From NCBI RefSeq assembly GCF_022919075.1, contig NZ_CP095078.1:3286001-3350000 (forward strand): 64,000 bases of DNA, in the 5' to 3' direction. The position numbers and the translations under genes are program-made. This document shows, one piece after another, positions 50,653-59,258 of this stretch (within the stretch, counting starts at the first letter, position 1; each line of letters begins with the position of its first letter). The notes under the pieces were generated by a model, which was not told where the DNA came from, made no database searches, and saw nothing but the letters and a program-made list of their open reading frames with translations. Origin of the DNA: Nocardioides sp. W7 (GTDB taxonomy: Bacteria > Actinomycetota > Actinomycetes > Propionibacteriales > Nocardioidaceae).

Positions 50653-52707
50653 TCAGGCATGGTCGGCCGTGTGGGACAGGGAGGTGCGGTGGCCGAGCCG
50701 CTCGAGCCACCCGACCAGCACCCGGTGCAGGGAGTCGGCACCGACCACCATCTCGTCCGGCACCTCGAACCCGACCGGGTGCACCACCATGGCGCGATCC
50801 TGCCACCCGCCGAGACCGCCGTGGCAGCCGACGAGTCCCTCGAACGCCGCCACCTCGCCGAGCTCGTCGAGCAGGCTGTTCACGTAGAGGTCGGGAGTCT
50901 CGGCCATGCTCGCGGCCCGGAGCACGAACGCCGCGGCGTAAGGCCCGAAGCGGGCGAGCGGGTCGACGCCGACCACCACCCCGTCGCGGACGCGGTGCTC
51001 CCCGCCCGGTCCGAGGGCGACCGGCCCGTGCTCGACGGTGTCGACGACGACGAACCCGACCCCTGGGTGCGCGACCAGCCCGGGGATGAGAGCGGGGAAC
51101 CGGGCGTCCAGCTCGTCGCGCGCCAGGCGACGCTTCTCGCCCGCCACGTAGACGAGCCCAAGGTTGCCGGAGCCGAAGACCAGGAAGCGGTCGCCCTCGG
51201 CCGGAGCCACGTTCTTGACCGGTTCGGGCGTCAGTTGGTCCGAGGCCCGGTCCATGGCGCGCCCGAAGACGGTGTCGGTGTCAGCCGAGCCGGCGACCAT
51301 CGAGTTCAGCGTTCCGCTGCCCTCGTCGCTCTCGGTGGCGACGACCGAGACATCGGCCAGACGGGCGACCAGGGTGGCCAGGTCCTCGCCGTACCGATCG
51401 GCGAAGATCGCACCCTGCGACTGTCCGTGGTCGGAGAGGACGACGATCTCGTAGTGCCGTTCGGCGACCGCGGCGACCTTCTCGATCTGTGCGAGGACCG
51501 CGTCGATGCCTTCGAGCGCGGACAGTGACTCCGGTTGGAGGATGCCGGCGTGGTGGGCGACGGCGTCGTAGTCCACGTAGTCGACGTAGATCACACGCCG
51601 GCCGCGCAGCATCGCGTCGGTGACCAGCGTGGTGTTGAGGTCGCGCAGCACGCCGCTGATGCCGGCCCGCTCGAGGGTGAAGTCCCAACCCCGGTGCACC
51701 CGGGGCCGTACGTCCCGACGTCGCGAACGGCTCGCCTGGAAGCGCTCGCGACCAATCTCGCTGACGGTTCGGGACAGGCTGCGGGCGAACCCGGCCGGTC
51801 GGCTCAGGAACTCCGAGATCGTGCGCCGCGCCTCCTTGGTCTCGCGGGTGCGGTCGACCGCGCTCATGGTCGCGAAGGCGGTAGGGGCATCGCCGGTGAA
51901 CAGGTTGCTGACCGACACCCCGTCGTCGACGAGCAGCCCGCGCCCGTCGGAGTGGAGCGCCTCGATGTCCTTCGCGTCGCCGGGCTTGTTGGCGACGAAC
52001 ACCCGGCCGGTGGGCCGATCGACCCAACGGAACGCCGGGATGCCGTCGATCGTGCCGTGGAGGATGCCCATCTGGCTCGCCGGCGTGGTGGCGGGCAGCA
52101 TCGGGCGCCACTCGACCATCTGGTGTGACCCGCCGCGGATCCACCGGGAGAGGGTCGGCAGGGTGCCGGCGCGCACGCACCACTCGAGGACCGGGTACGG
52201 CACGCCGTCGGCTTGGACGAAGACCACGCCGGGGAGGTCCGGGTCGTCGATGGGGCGGCGGTTGCGCTGGAGACGTTTGCGGCGCAGCAGCGACGCGGTC
52301 ACCGCGTCGTCGGTACCGGCGGTGGCCACCCACACGAACAGCGTCGCGACGGCAGCGACGATCCAGGACCCGAGGAGCGACCAACCCAGGTCGTCGAGTC
52401 CGCCGCCCTGCGGTGCGTAGACGACGATCCAGATCGCGAACGCCTGCGCGAAGAGGCCGAGCAGGACTGCGCCGACCCAGCCCAGCCACACGGCCCCCCG
52501 TACCAGCAGGAACCGGCTAGCCGCACCGACGACCGTGATCAGGATCCCCGCGACCAGCGCCTGTTCGAGGTTGTCCACGTCGAAGCCCGGGATGAACCAC
52601 GACGCGATGATCAACCCGATGCTGGCTCCGGCCAGGCTGATCAGGGCGCGTCCGACGTCGCCCCATCGCAGACCTCGTTCTCGTGGTAGTCGTGCGTCCT
52701 CTGCCAT
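50653..52707 (-). CDS. Membrane-anchored alkaline phosphatase-superfamily phosphodiesterase
   Basis: The 684-residue protein has four N-terminal helices (about 15-140; a holin-4-like membrane domain with IASWFIPGFDVDNLEQALVAGILI) and then a type I phosphodiesterase/nucleotide pyrophosphatase domain (about 158-680). Metal motifs are VVFVQADGVPYPVLEWCVRAGTLPTLSRWI, MLPATTPASQMGILHG (nucleophile Thr region), VDYDAVAHHAG, VLSDHGQSQGA and LVGCHGGLGGWQD. It cleaves phosphoesters, perhaps of lipids or wall polymers. It follows the palindrome at 52742. Confidence 0.87.
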   Translation of the reverse strand: MAEDARLPRERGLRWGDVGRALISLAGASIGLIIASWFIPGFDVDNLEQALVAGILITVVGAASRFLLVRGAVWLGWVGAVLLGLFAQAFAIWIVVYAPQGGGLDDLGWSLLGSWIVAAVATLFVWVATAGTDDAVTASLLRRKRLQRNRRPIDDPDLPGVVFVQADGVPYPVLEWCVRAGTLPTLSRWIRGGSHQMVEWRPMLPATTPASQMGILHGTIDGIPAFRWVDRPTGRVFVANKPGDAKDIEALHSDGRGLLVDDGVSVSNLFTGDAPTAFATMSAVDRTRETKEARRTISEFLSRPAGFARSLSRTVSEIGRERFQASRSRRRDVRPRVHRGWDFTLERAGISGVLRDLNTTLVTDAMLRGRRVIYVDYVDYDAVAHHAGILQPESLSALEGIDAVLAQIEKVAAVAERHYEIVVLSDHGQSQGAIFADRYGEDLATLVARLADVSVVATESDEGSGTLNSMVAGSADTDTVFGRAMDRASDQLTPEPVKNVAPAEGDRFLVFGSGNLGLVYVAGEKRRLARDELDARFPALIPGLVAHPGVGFVVVDTVEHGPVALGPGGEHRVRDGVVVGVDPLARFGPYAAAFVLRAASMAETPDLYVNSLLDELGEVAAFEGLVGCHGGLGGWQDRAMVVHPVGFEVPDEMVVGADSLHRVLVGWLERLGHRTSLSHTADHA

Positions 52708-52741
52708 GCCGTGACGCTATCGACGGTGCGCGGTTGGCGCT

Positions 52742-52758
52742 CCGCGCACATTGCGTGA
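52742..52758. promoter_or_regulatory. Regulon palindrome, site 10
   Basis: CCGCGCA-CAT-TGCGTGA has an intact right arm and two mismatches in the left. It lies 34 bases upstream of the phosphodiesterase ATG and is the last copy of the island. Confidence 0.65.
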
Positions 52759-52980
52759 ACTGGCCTGCCCAAGACGACTGGCGGACGTCCCCGATTTCTG
52801 GGGCTCACAACCTTCCCCCTGGCGCAGGGTCGACCCGACGTGGTGACCTCGCAGTCGCCAAATTGACATCGCCGAGCCTTCGTTCCAACACCGACGCTCG
52901 CTTCGCGGCCCGTCGGCTCATGAGTGTCGGACAGGGGACGGTGTGCACCCGTCCCGAGCAAGAGCCAACTGTGATGCCAG

Positions 52981-53090
52981 CCAGGTCGTCCAATCTGGTG
53001 GATGGGCGCTTTCCCGATGGTTGAGCGGGGGCCGGTAGTGGTTGTACTCGTGGACCCATGCTGGCAGCTGCAAGCATGGCTGACTCGGAT
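52981..53090 (-). pseudogene. C-terminal scrap of a DDE transposase
   Basis: The frame reads LPAWVHEYNHYRPPLNHRES, resembling the YNxxRPH C-terminal motif of IS3/IS481-type transposases. No catalytic domain, start or frame continuity surrounds it, so it is a remnant. Confidence 0.4.
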
Positions 53091-53498
53091 TTGGAGAGCT
53101 CTTTCGACGCCCAGATCTCACGCAGAGTGAGGTGCACGAACGATCATTCCGGTGGTTTGGGGCAGTAGGGCGGGGACCTCCTCGACGTGCTGCCGACGTC
53201 GGCGCAGGTGTCGCACCACACGCGCGGCCACTAGAGCTGCCGTTGCCGGTGAGCACGCGCTGTACGGGGGCGTTCGACGACAGTGGTCCCGTTCTCGACC
53301 ATTGTCGGACGGCCGACAGACCAGTCGCCGCCGTCGGGAGCCGCGGAGCTTCTCGATGTCGACGTTGGATCAAATCGCTGGTCAAGCGCGCTCGCAGCGA
53401 CGAGTCGATCGCGTCAACGCACTTGTCGGCCGGGCCGGCGCCGCGACCACCGATCAACAGGCCGGTCGCTTCACGGTCGACGACACCTGATCGTCAGG

Positions 53499-53834
53499 TC
53501 AGGCGTCTCGCACGCACCGGAACCCCAGGTGGTTGGTGGAGGACCGCACACCGTGCCCCTGTCGGGCGGCCGGCCGGTAGCGGTGGCAGTACGTCGGCGC
53601 GCAGACGTGTGACCCGCCTTTCGTGACCTTGCGGACGGACTCGGAGACGTGCTCGGGGCAGCAGCAGGAGTGCGCTTCCGGATGCTCGTCCACGGCCGCT
53701 TCGACCCGATCGACAGTGCGTCCGTTGATGATGACCGACGCCCCCTCTCCGAGGAGCGCCTCGGCGATCACGTAGCCGATTCCCTGTGTCGAGCCGCTCA
53801 CGAAGGCGGTCTTGCTCGACAGTTGCAGATCCAT
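53499..53834 (-). CDS. Chimeric ORF: short-chain dehydrogenase N-terminus joined to formylglycine-generating enzyme C-terminus
   Basis: Residues 1-48 (MDLQLSSKTAFVSGSTQGIGYVIAEALLGEGASVIINGRTVDRVEAAV) are the Rossmann start of an SDR, including the TGxxxGxG-type SGSTQGIG. Residues about 50-111 (HPEAHSCCCPEH..., VRKVTKGGSHVCAPTYCHRYRPAARQGHGVRSSTNHLGFRCVRDA) are the C-terminus of a formylglycine-generating sulfatase-modifying enzyme, including its Cys-x3-Cys active-site region (CAPTYC) and GFRC. Neither half can be complete: the SDR lacks its YxxxK site, and the FGE lacks most of its fold. A deletion that fused two genes in frame is the likely origin. Confidence 0.72.
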   Translation of the reverse strand: MDLQLSSKTAFVSGSTQGIGYVIAEALLGEGASVIINGRTVDRVEAAVDEHPEAHSCCCPEHVSESVRKVTKGGSHVCAPTYCHRYRPAARQGHGVRSSTNHLGFRCVRDA

Positions 53835-53883
53835 GTCTTCCTCATCATCCAGTCGAAGTAGGCCGTTGCGCCCGACCTCCTTG

Positions 53884-53903
53884 TTACTTGCTCCGTCAAG
53901 TGA
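53884..53903. promoter_or_regulatory. Inverted repeat, possible MarR operator
   Basis: TTACTTG-CTCCGT-CAAGTGA is an inverted repeat (6 of 7 arm positions) in the gap between the SDR-FGE ORF (minus) and the MarR gene (plus), the usual place for a MarR operator. Confidence 0.55.
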
Positions 53904-53978
53904 AGGCTAGGTGGGATGACTTTCCTGATCAAGTCATCGAGGCGACGCGAGATCTGGGAGGTCCAGTACTCTGCTGCC

Positions 53979-54485
53979 ATGTCGGACCCCAGCGCCCCCG
54001 CAGAGCTCAGCGGTGAAGACCTCGAGACCTGGGCCGCTCTGGCCACCGTTCTGGAGTGGCTTCCAGCCGCGCTGGACACCCAGTTGCAGCGTGATGCCGA
54101 CGTGACGCACTTCGAGTACGGCGTCTTGTACGCGCTCGCCAACACGCCCGACCGAACGCTCCGGATGAGTGTTCTGGCCAGCCACGCCAACAGCTCGCTG
54201 TCCCGACTGTCCCGCGCAGCGTCGCGCCTGGAGACCAAAGGCTGGCTACGACGCGAGACCGACCCCGCAGACGGGCGATACACCCTGGCGATCCTCACCG
54301 ACAAGGGACTGCAGAAGGTCGACCATGCCACCCCAGGTCACGCAGCCATCGTCCACCGACTCGTTCTCGAACCGCTGACGCAAGCGCAGACGCGGCAACT
54401 GCGTGAGATCAGCCGACGTATCGCTCGATCGATCCGCGACGAGGACGGTTGGCAGCCACCCACGAACGCTGCGCGCTCCAATTGA
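53979..54485 (+). CDS. MarR-family transcriptional regulator
   Basis: The 168-residue protein has the MarR winged-helix fold. VTHFEYGVLYALANTPDRTLRMSVLASHANSSLSRLSRAASRLETKGWLRRETDPADGRYTLAILTDKGLQKVDHATPGH covers the recognition helix and wing (about 48-125). It probably represses the divergent SDR gene and itself, and an inverted repeat lies in the shared promoter. If the SDR is a fusion remnant, the target may now be dead. ATG 53916 is an alternative start. Confidence 0.87.
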   Translation: MSDPSAPAELSGEDLETWAALATVLEWLPAALDTQLQRDADVTHFEYGVLYALANTPDRTLRMSVLASHANSSLSRLSRAASRLETKGWLRRETDPADGRYTLAILTDKGLQKVDHATPGHAAIVHRLVLEPLTQAQTRQLREISRRIARSIRDEDGWQPPTNAARSN

Positions 54486-54694
54486 CCCCTCTTGAGACCC
54501 AGGCAGCCTGGGAGGAGCCATTCCACCGGCGTGCCGGCCACGGCCCGGCGTCCCCAATTCTGGGGATATCTGATTCGTCCGCCCCCGGTGGCGGGCGGTG
54601 CGGTGCTCGGCGCCCTGTTCAACCGGGGGCGCGTCGTCCTAGCCTCGCTGGACCCGGTACCCCCCGCCGGGCCTGACGAAGGAGACCGACAACG

Positions 54695-56407
54695 ATGTCC
54701 AGATCCCTCAGGGCGCTCACCGCGACAGGTGTCACGCTGGCCGTGCTCGGCGCGGCCGCCACCGTCCCGGTGTACGCCGACCCATCACGCGGCGGCCACC
54801 ACCACGGCCACGACTCACACGGTTCGGGTCACCACTCGAACAACGACTCCGTCCGCAAGCTCACCAAGGCCGTCACGGTCAAGGGAGTGCTCAAGCATCT
54901 CCGAGCCCTCCAGGGCATCGCCGACGAGGACGGCGACCGCGCGGCCGGACGGCCGGGCTACGAGTCCTCCGTCGAGTACGTCGTCAAGAAGCTGCGGCGC
55001 GCGGGCTACCGGCCCACGGTTCAGGAGTTCACCTTCGACTACTTCGAGGAGAACTCCGAGCTGATCCGGGTCAGCCCGGATCCCACCGAGTTCGTCGACG
55101 AGCAGGACTTCCTGCGCAACACCTTCGACACCGGCTCGCCGGAGGGCACCGCCACCGGCGCCCTGGTCCCGGTCGGCCTGGTGCTCGACCCGACCGCGCC
55201 GATCGGCACCAACTCCAGCGGTTGTGAGGTCGAGGACTTCGCCGGCTTCGCCGCGGGCTCGATCGCGCTGCTCCAGCGCGGCACCTGTGGCTTCACCGTG
55301 AAGGCGCTCAACGCCCAGGCGGCGGGTGCGGCCGGTGTGGTGATCATGAACGAGGGCCAGCCGGGACGTACCGGGCTGGTCGGCATGATCGGCGACGCGA
55401 CCGGGCTGACGATCCCCGCGGTCTTCGCGACGTACGACACCGGGGTCAACCTGGCAGGCACGCCGGGCGCCACGGTCACCGTGACGGTCGAGTACACGAC
55501 CGAGGAGCGCACCAGCTGGAACGTCCTGGCCGAGACCCGCAAGGGCCGCTCGGACAACGTCGTGATGGCCGGAGCCCACCTGGACAGCGTCCAGGACGGT
55601 GCGGGCATCAACGACAACGGCTCGGGAAGCGCCGCGCTGTTGGAGGTCGCCGAGGAGATGGCGAAGGTGAAGCCGGCCAACAAGGTCCGGTTCGCCTGGT
55701 GGGGCGCGGAGGAGAGCGGCCTGCTCGGCTCCGAGCACTACGTCGCCGAGCTGAGCGAGGAGCAGGCCGAGGCGATCGCCCTCTACCTCAACTTCGACAT
55801 GGTCGCCTCGCCCAACTACATGTTCGGCGTGTACGACGGCGACAACTCCGGCGGCACCGCGGCCGAGGGCTTCATCCCCGAGGGATCGGCGCAGATCGAG
55901 GACGTCTTCGAGAAGTTCTACGCCAGGCGCGGGGAGCCGTTCCAGGACAGCGAGTTCTCCGGTCGCTCCGACTACGGGCCGTTCATCGCGGTCGGGATCC
56001 CGGCCGGTGGCCTGTTCACCGGCGCCGAGGGCGTCAAGACCGACGAGGAGGCCGCGCTGTACGGCGGCGTGGCGGGCGCGGCGTACGACCCGTGCTACCA
56101 CCAGCCGTGCGACAACCTCACCGGAGAGGGCCAGGACGAGGCGCTCTACGACCAGCTCGACGAGGACTACTGGCTCAAGGGCAACATCAACGTGGGTGCG
56201 CTGGACGTGAACTCCGACGCGATCGCCACGGCGGTGCTGACCTTCGCCAAGGACACCTCGACGGTCAACGGCGTGGTGACCAAGCCCGGCACCGGCCACG
56301 GCCACCACAAGGGCGGCAAGAAGGGCCACGGCAAGAAGTGGCAGTCCTGGCAGCGCCAGGACCACGACCGGCACCACGTCGCCGGTCTGAAGGCCCGCGG
56401 GCGGTGA
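54695..56407 (+). CDS. Secreted M28-family zinc aminopeptidase with PA domain
   Basis: The 570-residue secreted peptidase has a signal peptide (about 1-28), a His-rich segment (GGHHHGHDSHGSGHH), a PA domain (about 140-265) and an M28 catalytic domain (about 275-520). Zinc ligands and catalytic residues are visible in AGAHLDSVQDGAGINDNGSGSAALLE, WGAEESGLLGSEHYV, YLNFDMVASPN and YHQPCDNL. The C-terminus is Lys/His-rich (GHGHHKGGKKGHGKKW), which could bind zinc or wall polymers. A strong terminator follows at 56437. No Zur-like box is seen. Confidence 0.93.
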   Translation: MSRSLRALTATGVTLAVLGAAATVPVYADPSRGGHHHGHDSHGSGHHSNNDSVRKLTKAVTVKGVLKHLRALQGIADEDGDRAAGRPGYESSVEYVVKKLRRAGYRPTVQEFTFDYFEENSELIRVSPDPTEFVDEQDFLRNTFDTGSPEGTATGALVPVGLVLDPTAPIGTNSSGCEVEDFAGFAAGSIALLQRGTCGFTVKALNAQAAGAAGVVIMNEGQPGRTGLVGMIGDATGLTIPAVFATYDTGVNLAGTPGATVTVTVEYTTEERTSWNVLAETRKGRSDNVVMAGAHLDSVQDGAGINDNGSGSAALLEVAEEMAKVKPANKVRFAWWGAEESGLLGSEHYVAELSEEQAEAIALYLNFDMVASPNYMFGVYDGDNSGGTAAEGFIPEGSAQIEDVFEKFYARRGEPFQDSEFSGRSDYGPFIAVGIPAGGLFTGAEGVKTDEEAALYGGVAGAAYDPCYHQPCDNLTGEGQDEALYDQLDEDYWLKGNINVGALDVNSDAIATAVLTFAKDTSTVNGVVTKPGTGHGHHKGGKKGHGKKWQSWQRQDHDRHHVAGLKARGR

Positions 56408-56436
56408 GCCGCTGACCGCACGTCCGCACCAACTGG

Positions 56437-56471
56437 GGCGCTCGCTGCTCGGTGACCGAGCAGCGAGCGCC
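56437..56471. terminator. Strong hairpin terminator after the M28 peptidase
   Basis: GGCGCTCGCTGCTCGG-TGA-CCGAGCAGCGAGCGCC forms a perfect 16-bp stem with a 3-base loop. It begins 30 bases after the peptidase stop. Confidence 0.85.
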
Positions 56472-56670
56472 GCCGTTGATGCCGGGACCACCGTCGTCGG
56501 GTTCCGGAGAAGTACTGGTCTCGGAACCCGTGAGGCAACGCGATGACGTTCTCGACGTACGAGGAGTCCATCTCGCAGAGGAGGCGGGATGTCCTGCGCG
56601 GTCCACCCCGGCGATCGGTGGCAGGCCCGTCGGTGGAACAAGATCGGCCACGCAAGAAGTTGTTCACCAC

Positions 56671-57528
56671 ATGAGCGACCAAGCAACCCCAGTCTCCCTC
56701 GGCACCTACGGCGTGTGGCTCAGCGAGACGATGGTGACCGCCGACATCGCCCGCGGCCTGGAGGCCCACGGCTACGGTGCCCTGTGGCTCGGAAGCGCGA
56801 ACGGCGAGGTCCTCGAAGGCGCTCGGATCGCACTTGCTGCGACGCAGACCCTCTCGGTCGCCACCGGCATCGTGAACATCTGGACCTCGGACGCCCAGGC
56901 CACCGCCGCGGCGTACCACCGCCTCGAGAACCAGGCTCCCGGTCGGTTCCTGCTCGGGATCGGCGCCGGTCACCGCGAGGCCAACGGTGCGCAGGCCGTC
57001 AAGCCGTACCAGGCCATGAACGACTACCTCGATGTGCTGGACCGCGAAGGGGTCCCCGTCGACCGGCGCGTCCTCGCCGCGCTCGGGCCGCGGATGCTCC
57101 GGCTGTCCGCGGAGCGGGCCGCTGGCGCCCATCCGTACCTGGTGAACCCCGACTACACCCGGTCCGCACGCTCAACCCTCGGCGAGGGTCCTCTGCTGGC
57201 GCCCGAGCACAAGGTGGCGCTGGTCTCCGACCGCGGGGAAGGTCTGCGTCGTGCTCGTGAGGGCCTGGCCATCTACCTCGACATGGGGATGCAGAACTAT
57301 CTCAACAACTTCCGTCGACTCGGGTTCGAGGACGCTGACTTCGTAGCAGGCGGCAGCGAGCGTCTCCTCGATGCCATGGTCGCCCAAGGGACACCGGACG
57401 CGATCGCCGCCGAGGTCGATCGGCACCTCGACGCCGGCGCCGACCACGTCCCCCTCCACCCCATCCACGACGCTGTCGAGGTCGTCGACGTCATGGGACA
57501 GATCGCCACGGCCCTCCGCTCGCGGTGA
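56671..57528 (+). CDS. LLM-class F420-dependent oxidoreductase (TIGR03620-like)
   Basis: The 285-residue protein is a luciferase-like monooxygenase fold of the F420-dependent type. GTYGVWLSETMVTADIARGLEAHGYGALWLG, ATGIVNIWTSDAQATAAAYHRLENQAPGRFLLGIGAGH and PYLVNPDYTRSAR follow the TIGR03620 pattern. It should bind F420 or FMN; the substrate is unknown. It stands alone downstream of a strong terminator and converges with the XRE regulator. Confidence 0.87.
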   Translation: MSDQATPVSLGTYGVWLSETMVTADIARGLEAHGYGALWLGSANGEVLEGARIALAATQTLSVATGIVNIWTSDAQATAAAYHRLENQAPGRFLLGIGAGHREANGAQAVKPYQAMNDYLDVLDREGVPVDRRVLAALGPRMLRLSAERAAGAHPYLVNPDYTRSARSTLGEGPLLAPEHKVALVSDRGEGLRRAREGLAIYLDMGMQNYLNNFRRLGFEDADFVAGGSERLLDAMVAQGTPDAIAAEVDRHLDAGADHVPLHPIHDAVEVVDVMGQIATALRSR

Positions 57529-57582
57529 CCGAGGTGTCGGTCTGGCTCCTCGGTGACGGCGTCGTCGAGATCCCGCTCGACG

Positions 57583-58365
57583 TCAGGTACGGCCGTGCAA
57601 GGCTCGGGCCGTTGCGGCGTCGGCTGGGTAGAAGGACTCGATCGCCAACTCCTCCACTGTGACGTCGGCGGCGGTCTGAACGTACGAAGTGACCGAGAAG
57701 AACGCCAGTTCGCCGTCCCCGTTCCTGATCCGCAGTGGTACGACGACCGAGGTGGGAGGCGTATGGTCCACTCCACCCGGCATCGCCAGCAGCTCGGCGT
57801 GCAGGCTGACCAGGCGCGGATCGGCAGTCTGTTCGGAACGCCGGCGTAGCTGTTCCAGGACGTGGGCACGCCATTGGCCGAGATTGAGGATGCGCGGCGC
57901 CATTCCCTCGGGGTGCAAGCTCAGCCGCAACACGTTGACCGGCGGTTCCAGCAGATGCGCCGCGCATCCGGCAGTGAGCATCGAGACCGCAGAGTTGGCG
58001 TCGAGCAGATCCCAGTAGCGGTCGATGACCAGCGCTGGAAACGGATCGTGGCCGTCGAGCACGTGCCGCAGGGCGGCCTGGATGCTGGCAAGCTCGGGCG
58101 CGTCCAGTTCGTGTCGCGGGTACACCGGCGCGAATCCACCCGCGAGAAGCAGTTCATTGCGCTCTCGGAGCGGCACATCGAGGTGCTCGGTCAGCCTGAG
58201 AATCATCTGCGGCGTCGGCTTGGAACGCCCGGTCTCGACGAAGCTCAGGTGGCGCGTGGAGATGTCGGCCCTGACCGAGAGCTCCAGCTGACTGAGCCGG
58301 CGTCGCTCTCGCCAGTCACGTATCAGCTGTCCGACCGGGCGGGTGGTCGTAGCGGTGATGCTCAC
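57583..58365 (-). CDS. XRE-family regulator with MmyB-like ligand domain
   Basis: The 260-residue protein has an N-terminal helix-turn-helix (about 10-70; LIRDWRERRRLSQLELSVRADISTRHLSFVETGRSKPTPQMILRLTEHLDVPLRERNELLLAGGFAP) and a C-terminal PAS-like MmyB domain (about 100-255; YWDLLDANSAVSMLTAGCA, NVLRLSLHPEGMAPRILNLGQW). Such regulators often repress a divergent target. The divergent gene here encodes a SnoaL-like protein 143 bases away. Confidence 0.9.
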   Translation of the reverse strand: MSITATTTRPVGQLIRDWRERRRLSQLELSVRADISTRHLSFVETGRSKPTPQMILRLTEHLDVPLRERNELLLAGGFAPVYPRHELDAPELASIQAALRHVLDGHDPFPALVIDRYWDLLDANSAVSMLTAGCAAHLLEPPVNVLRLSLHPEGMAPRILNLGQWRAHVLEQLRRRSEQTADPRLVSLHAELLAMPGGVDHTPPTSVVVPLRIRNGDGELAFFSVTSYVQTAADVTVEELAIESFYPADAATARALHGRT

Positions 58366-58508
58366 GCGCTCAAGGTAGTCACCCCTCGGAGGCGGCGCGA
58401 TTACCCCAGACGTCATGGGGCCCTCATGACCTGCGAGGGAATCGACCAGCCGATTCTCGGCCGCCACGCTCTTGCCACCACCCATCCACTGGAGCGAAGG
58501 ACTACACC

Positions 58509-58874
58509 GTGACCGCCCTGATCGAGAACTACCTGAACACCTGGAACGAGACCGACCCCGAGGCCCGCCGGTCTCTGATCGAAGAGCACTGGAGCGCCGA
58601 GCCGCTCTACGTCGACCCACTTGTCGTCGCCCGCGGTCGAGACCAGCTCGAGGCCACGATCGAGGCCGTCCAGACGCAGTTCCCCGGCTTCGTGTTCAGC
58701 CGCGTCGGTGACGTCGACGCCCACCACGACCAGGCCCGCTTCCGCTGGGGGCTCGGCCCCGTCGACGCGGATCCGCAGGCCGAGCCGCTGGTCATCGGGT
58801 TCGACGTCGTCGTCGTCGATCCCGACGGGCGCATCGACTCAGTGCACGGCTTCCTCGACAAGGTTCCGAGCTGA
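58509..58874 (+). CDS. SnoaL-like/NTF2-fold protein
   Basis: The 121-residue protein has the NTF2/SnoaL cone fold pattern: NYLNTWNETDPEARRSLIEEHWSAEPLYVDPLVVARGRDQLEATIEAVQTQFPGFVF, then WGLGPVDADPQAEPLVIGFDVVVVDPDGRIDSVHGFLD. It starts at GTG with GAAGGACTACACC upstream. Family members are small isomerases, dehydratases or binding proteins; the substrate is unknown. It is probably the target of the divergent XRE regulator. Confidence 0.87.
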   Translation: MTALIENYLNTWNETDPEARRSLIEEHWSAEPLYVDPLVVARGRDQLEATIEAVQTQFPGFVFSRVGDVDAHHDQARFRWGLGPVDADPQAEPLVIGFDVVVVDPDGRIDSVHGFLDKVPS

Positions 58875-59035
58875 ACCTCACCGTCGTACCGAGAATGGCT
58901 TGACCGACAGGTCTGTCACGCACCTCGCCGCGGCATCACCGAAACCCGTGGGTGAGTCATCGCGTTCAGGTCGGGTTCGGGCCTTCGTGTCGGCCGCCGA
59001 ACTGCCGGGGTACGCTCCGAGCAGCCAGTCGTACT

Positions 59036-59195
59036 CCCCATGGGAGTCAGGGAACCCGGTGCGAATCCGGGACTGACGCGCAGCGGTGAGGGGACGGGCA
59101 GGACACGCCGGCAACGGCAGCCACTGGGGCATCAGCCCTGGGAAGGCGTCCTCGCCCGGATGATCCGAGTCCGAAGACCTGCTGGCCCTGACGAC
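59036..59195 (+). ncRNA. Cobalamin riboswitch
   Basis: The order of conserved segments is clear: GGGAACCCGGTGCGAATCC with GGGACTGACGCGCAGCGG, CACGCCGG...GCAGCCACTG, CATCAGCCCTGGGAAGGCG and the B12 box AGTCCGAAGACCTGCT (59168-59183). It lies upstream of the cobG start at 59259. Adenosylcobalamin binding would shut off the cobGHIJM genes. I cannot place exact ends, so the limits are approximate. Confidence 0.9.
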
Positions 59196-59258
59196 GCCCG
59201 TCGTCGGGTCATGGTGGGTCCCGCGTACGGGCCCGGACTCCGAACAAGGTGACTCCCG

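Larger units (their letters stand above)
52708..53498. other. Non-coding stretch with palindrome, half-site and transposase scrap
   Basis: It holds the palindrome at 52742, a TCACGCA half-site with GAG spacer at 53118, and a transposase fragment near 52981-53090. No intact gene is seen. Confidence 0.5.

Noticed and set aside
53118..53134. TCACGCA-GAG-TGAGGTG as another regulon site
   Set aside because: Only the left half matches, and no gene start follows within a sensible distance.
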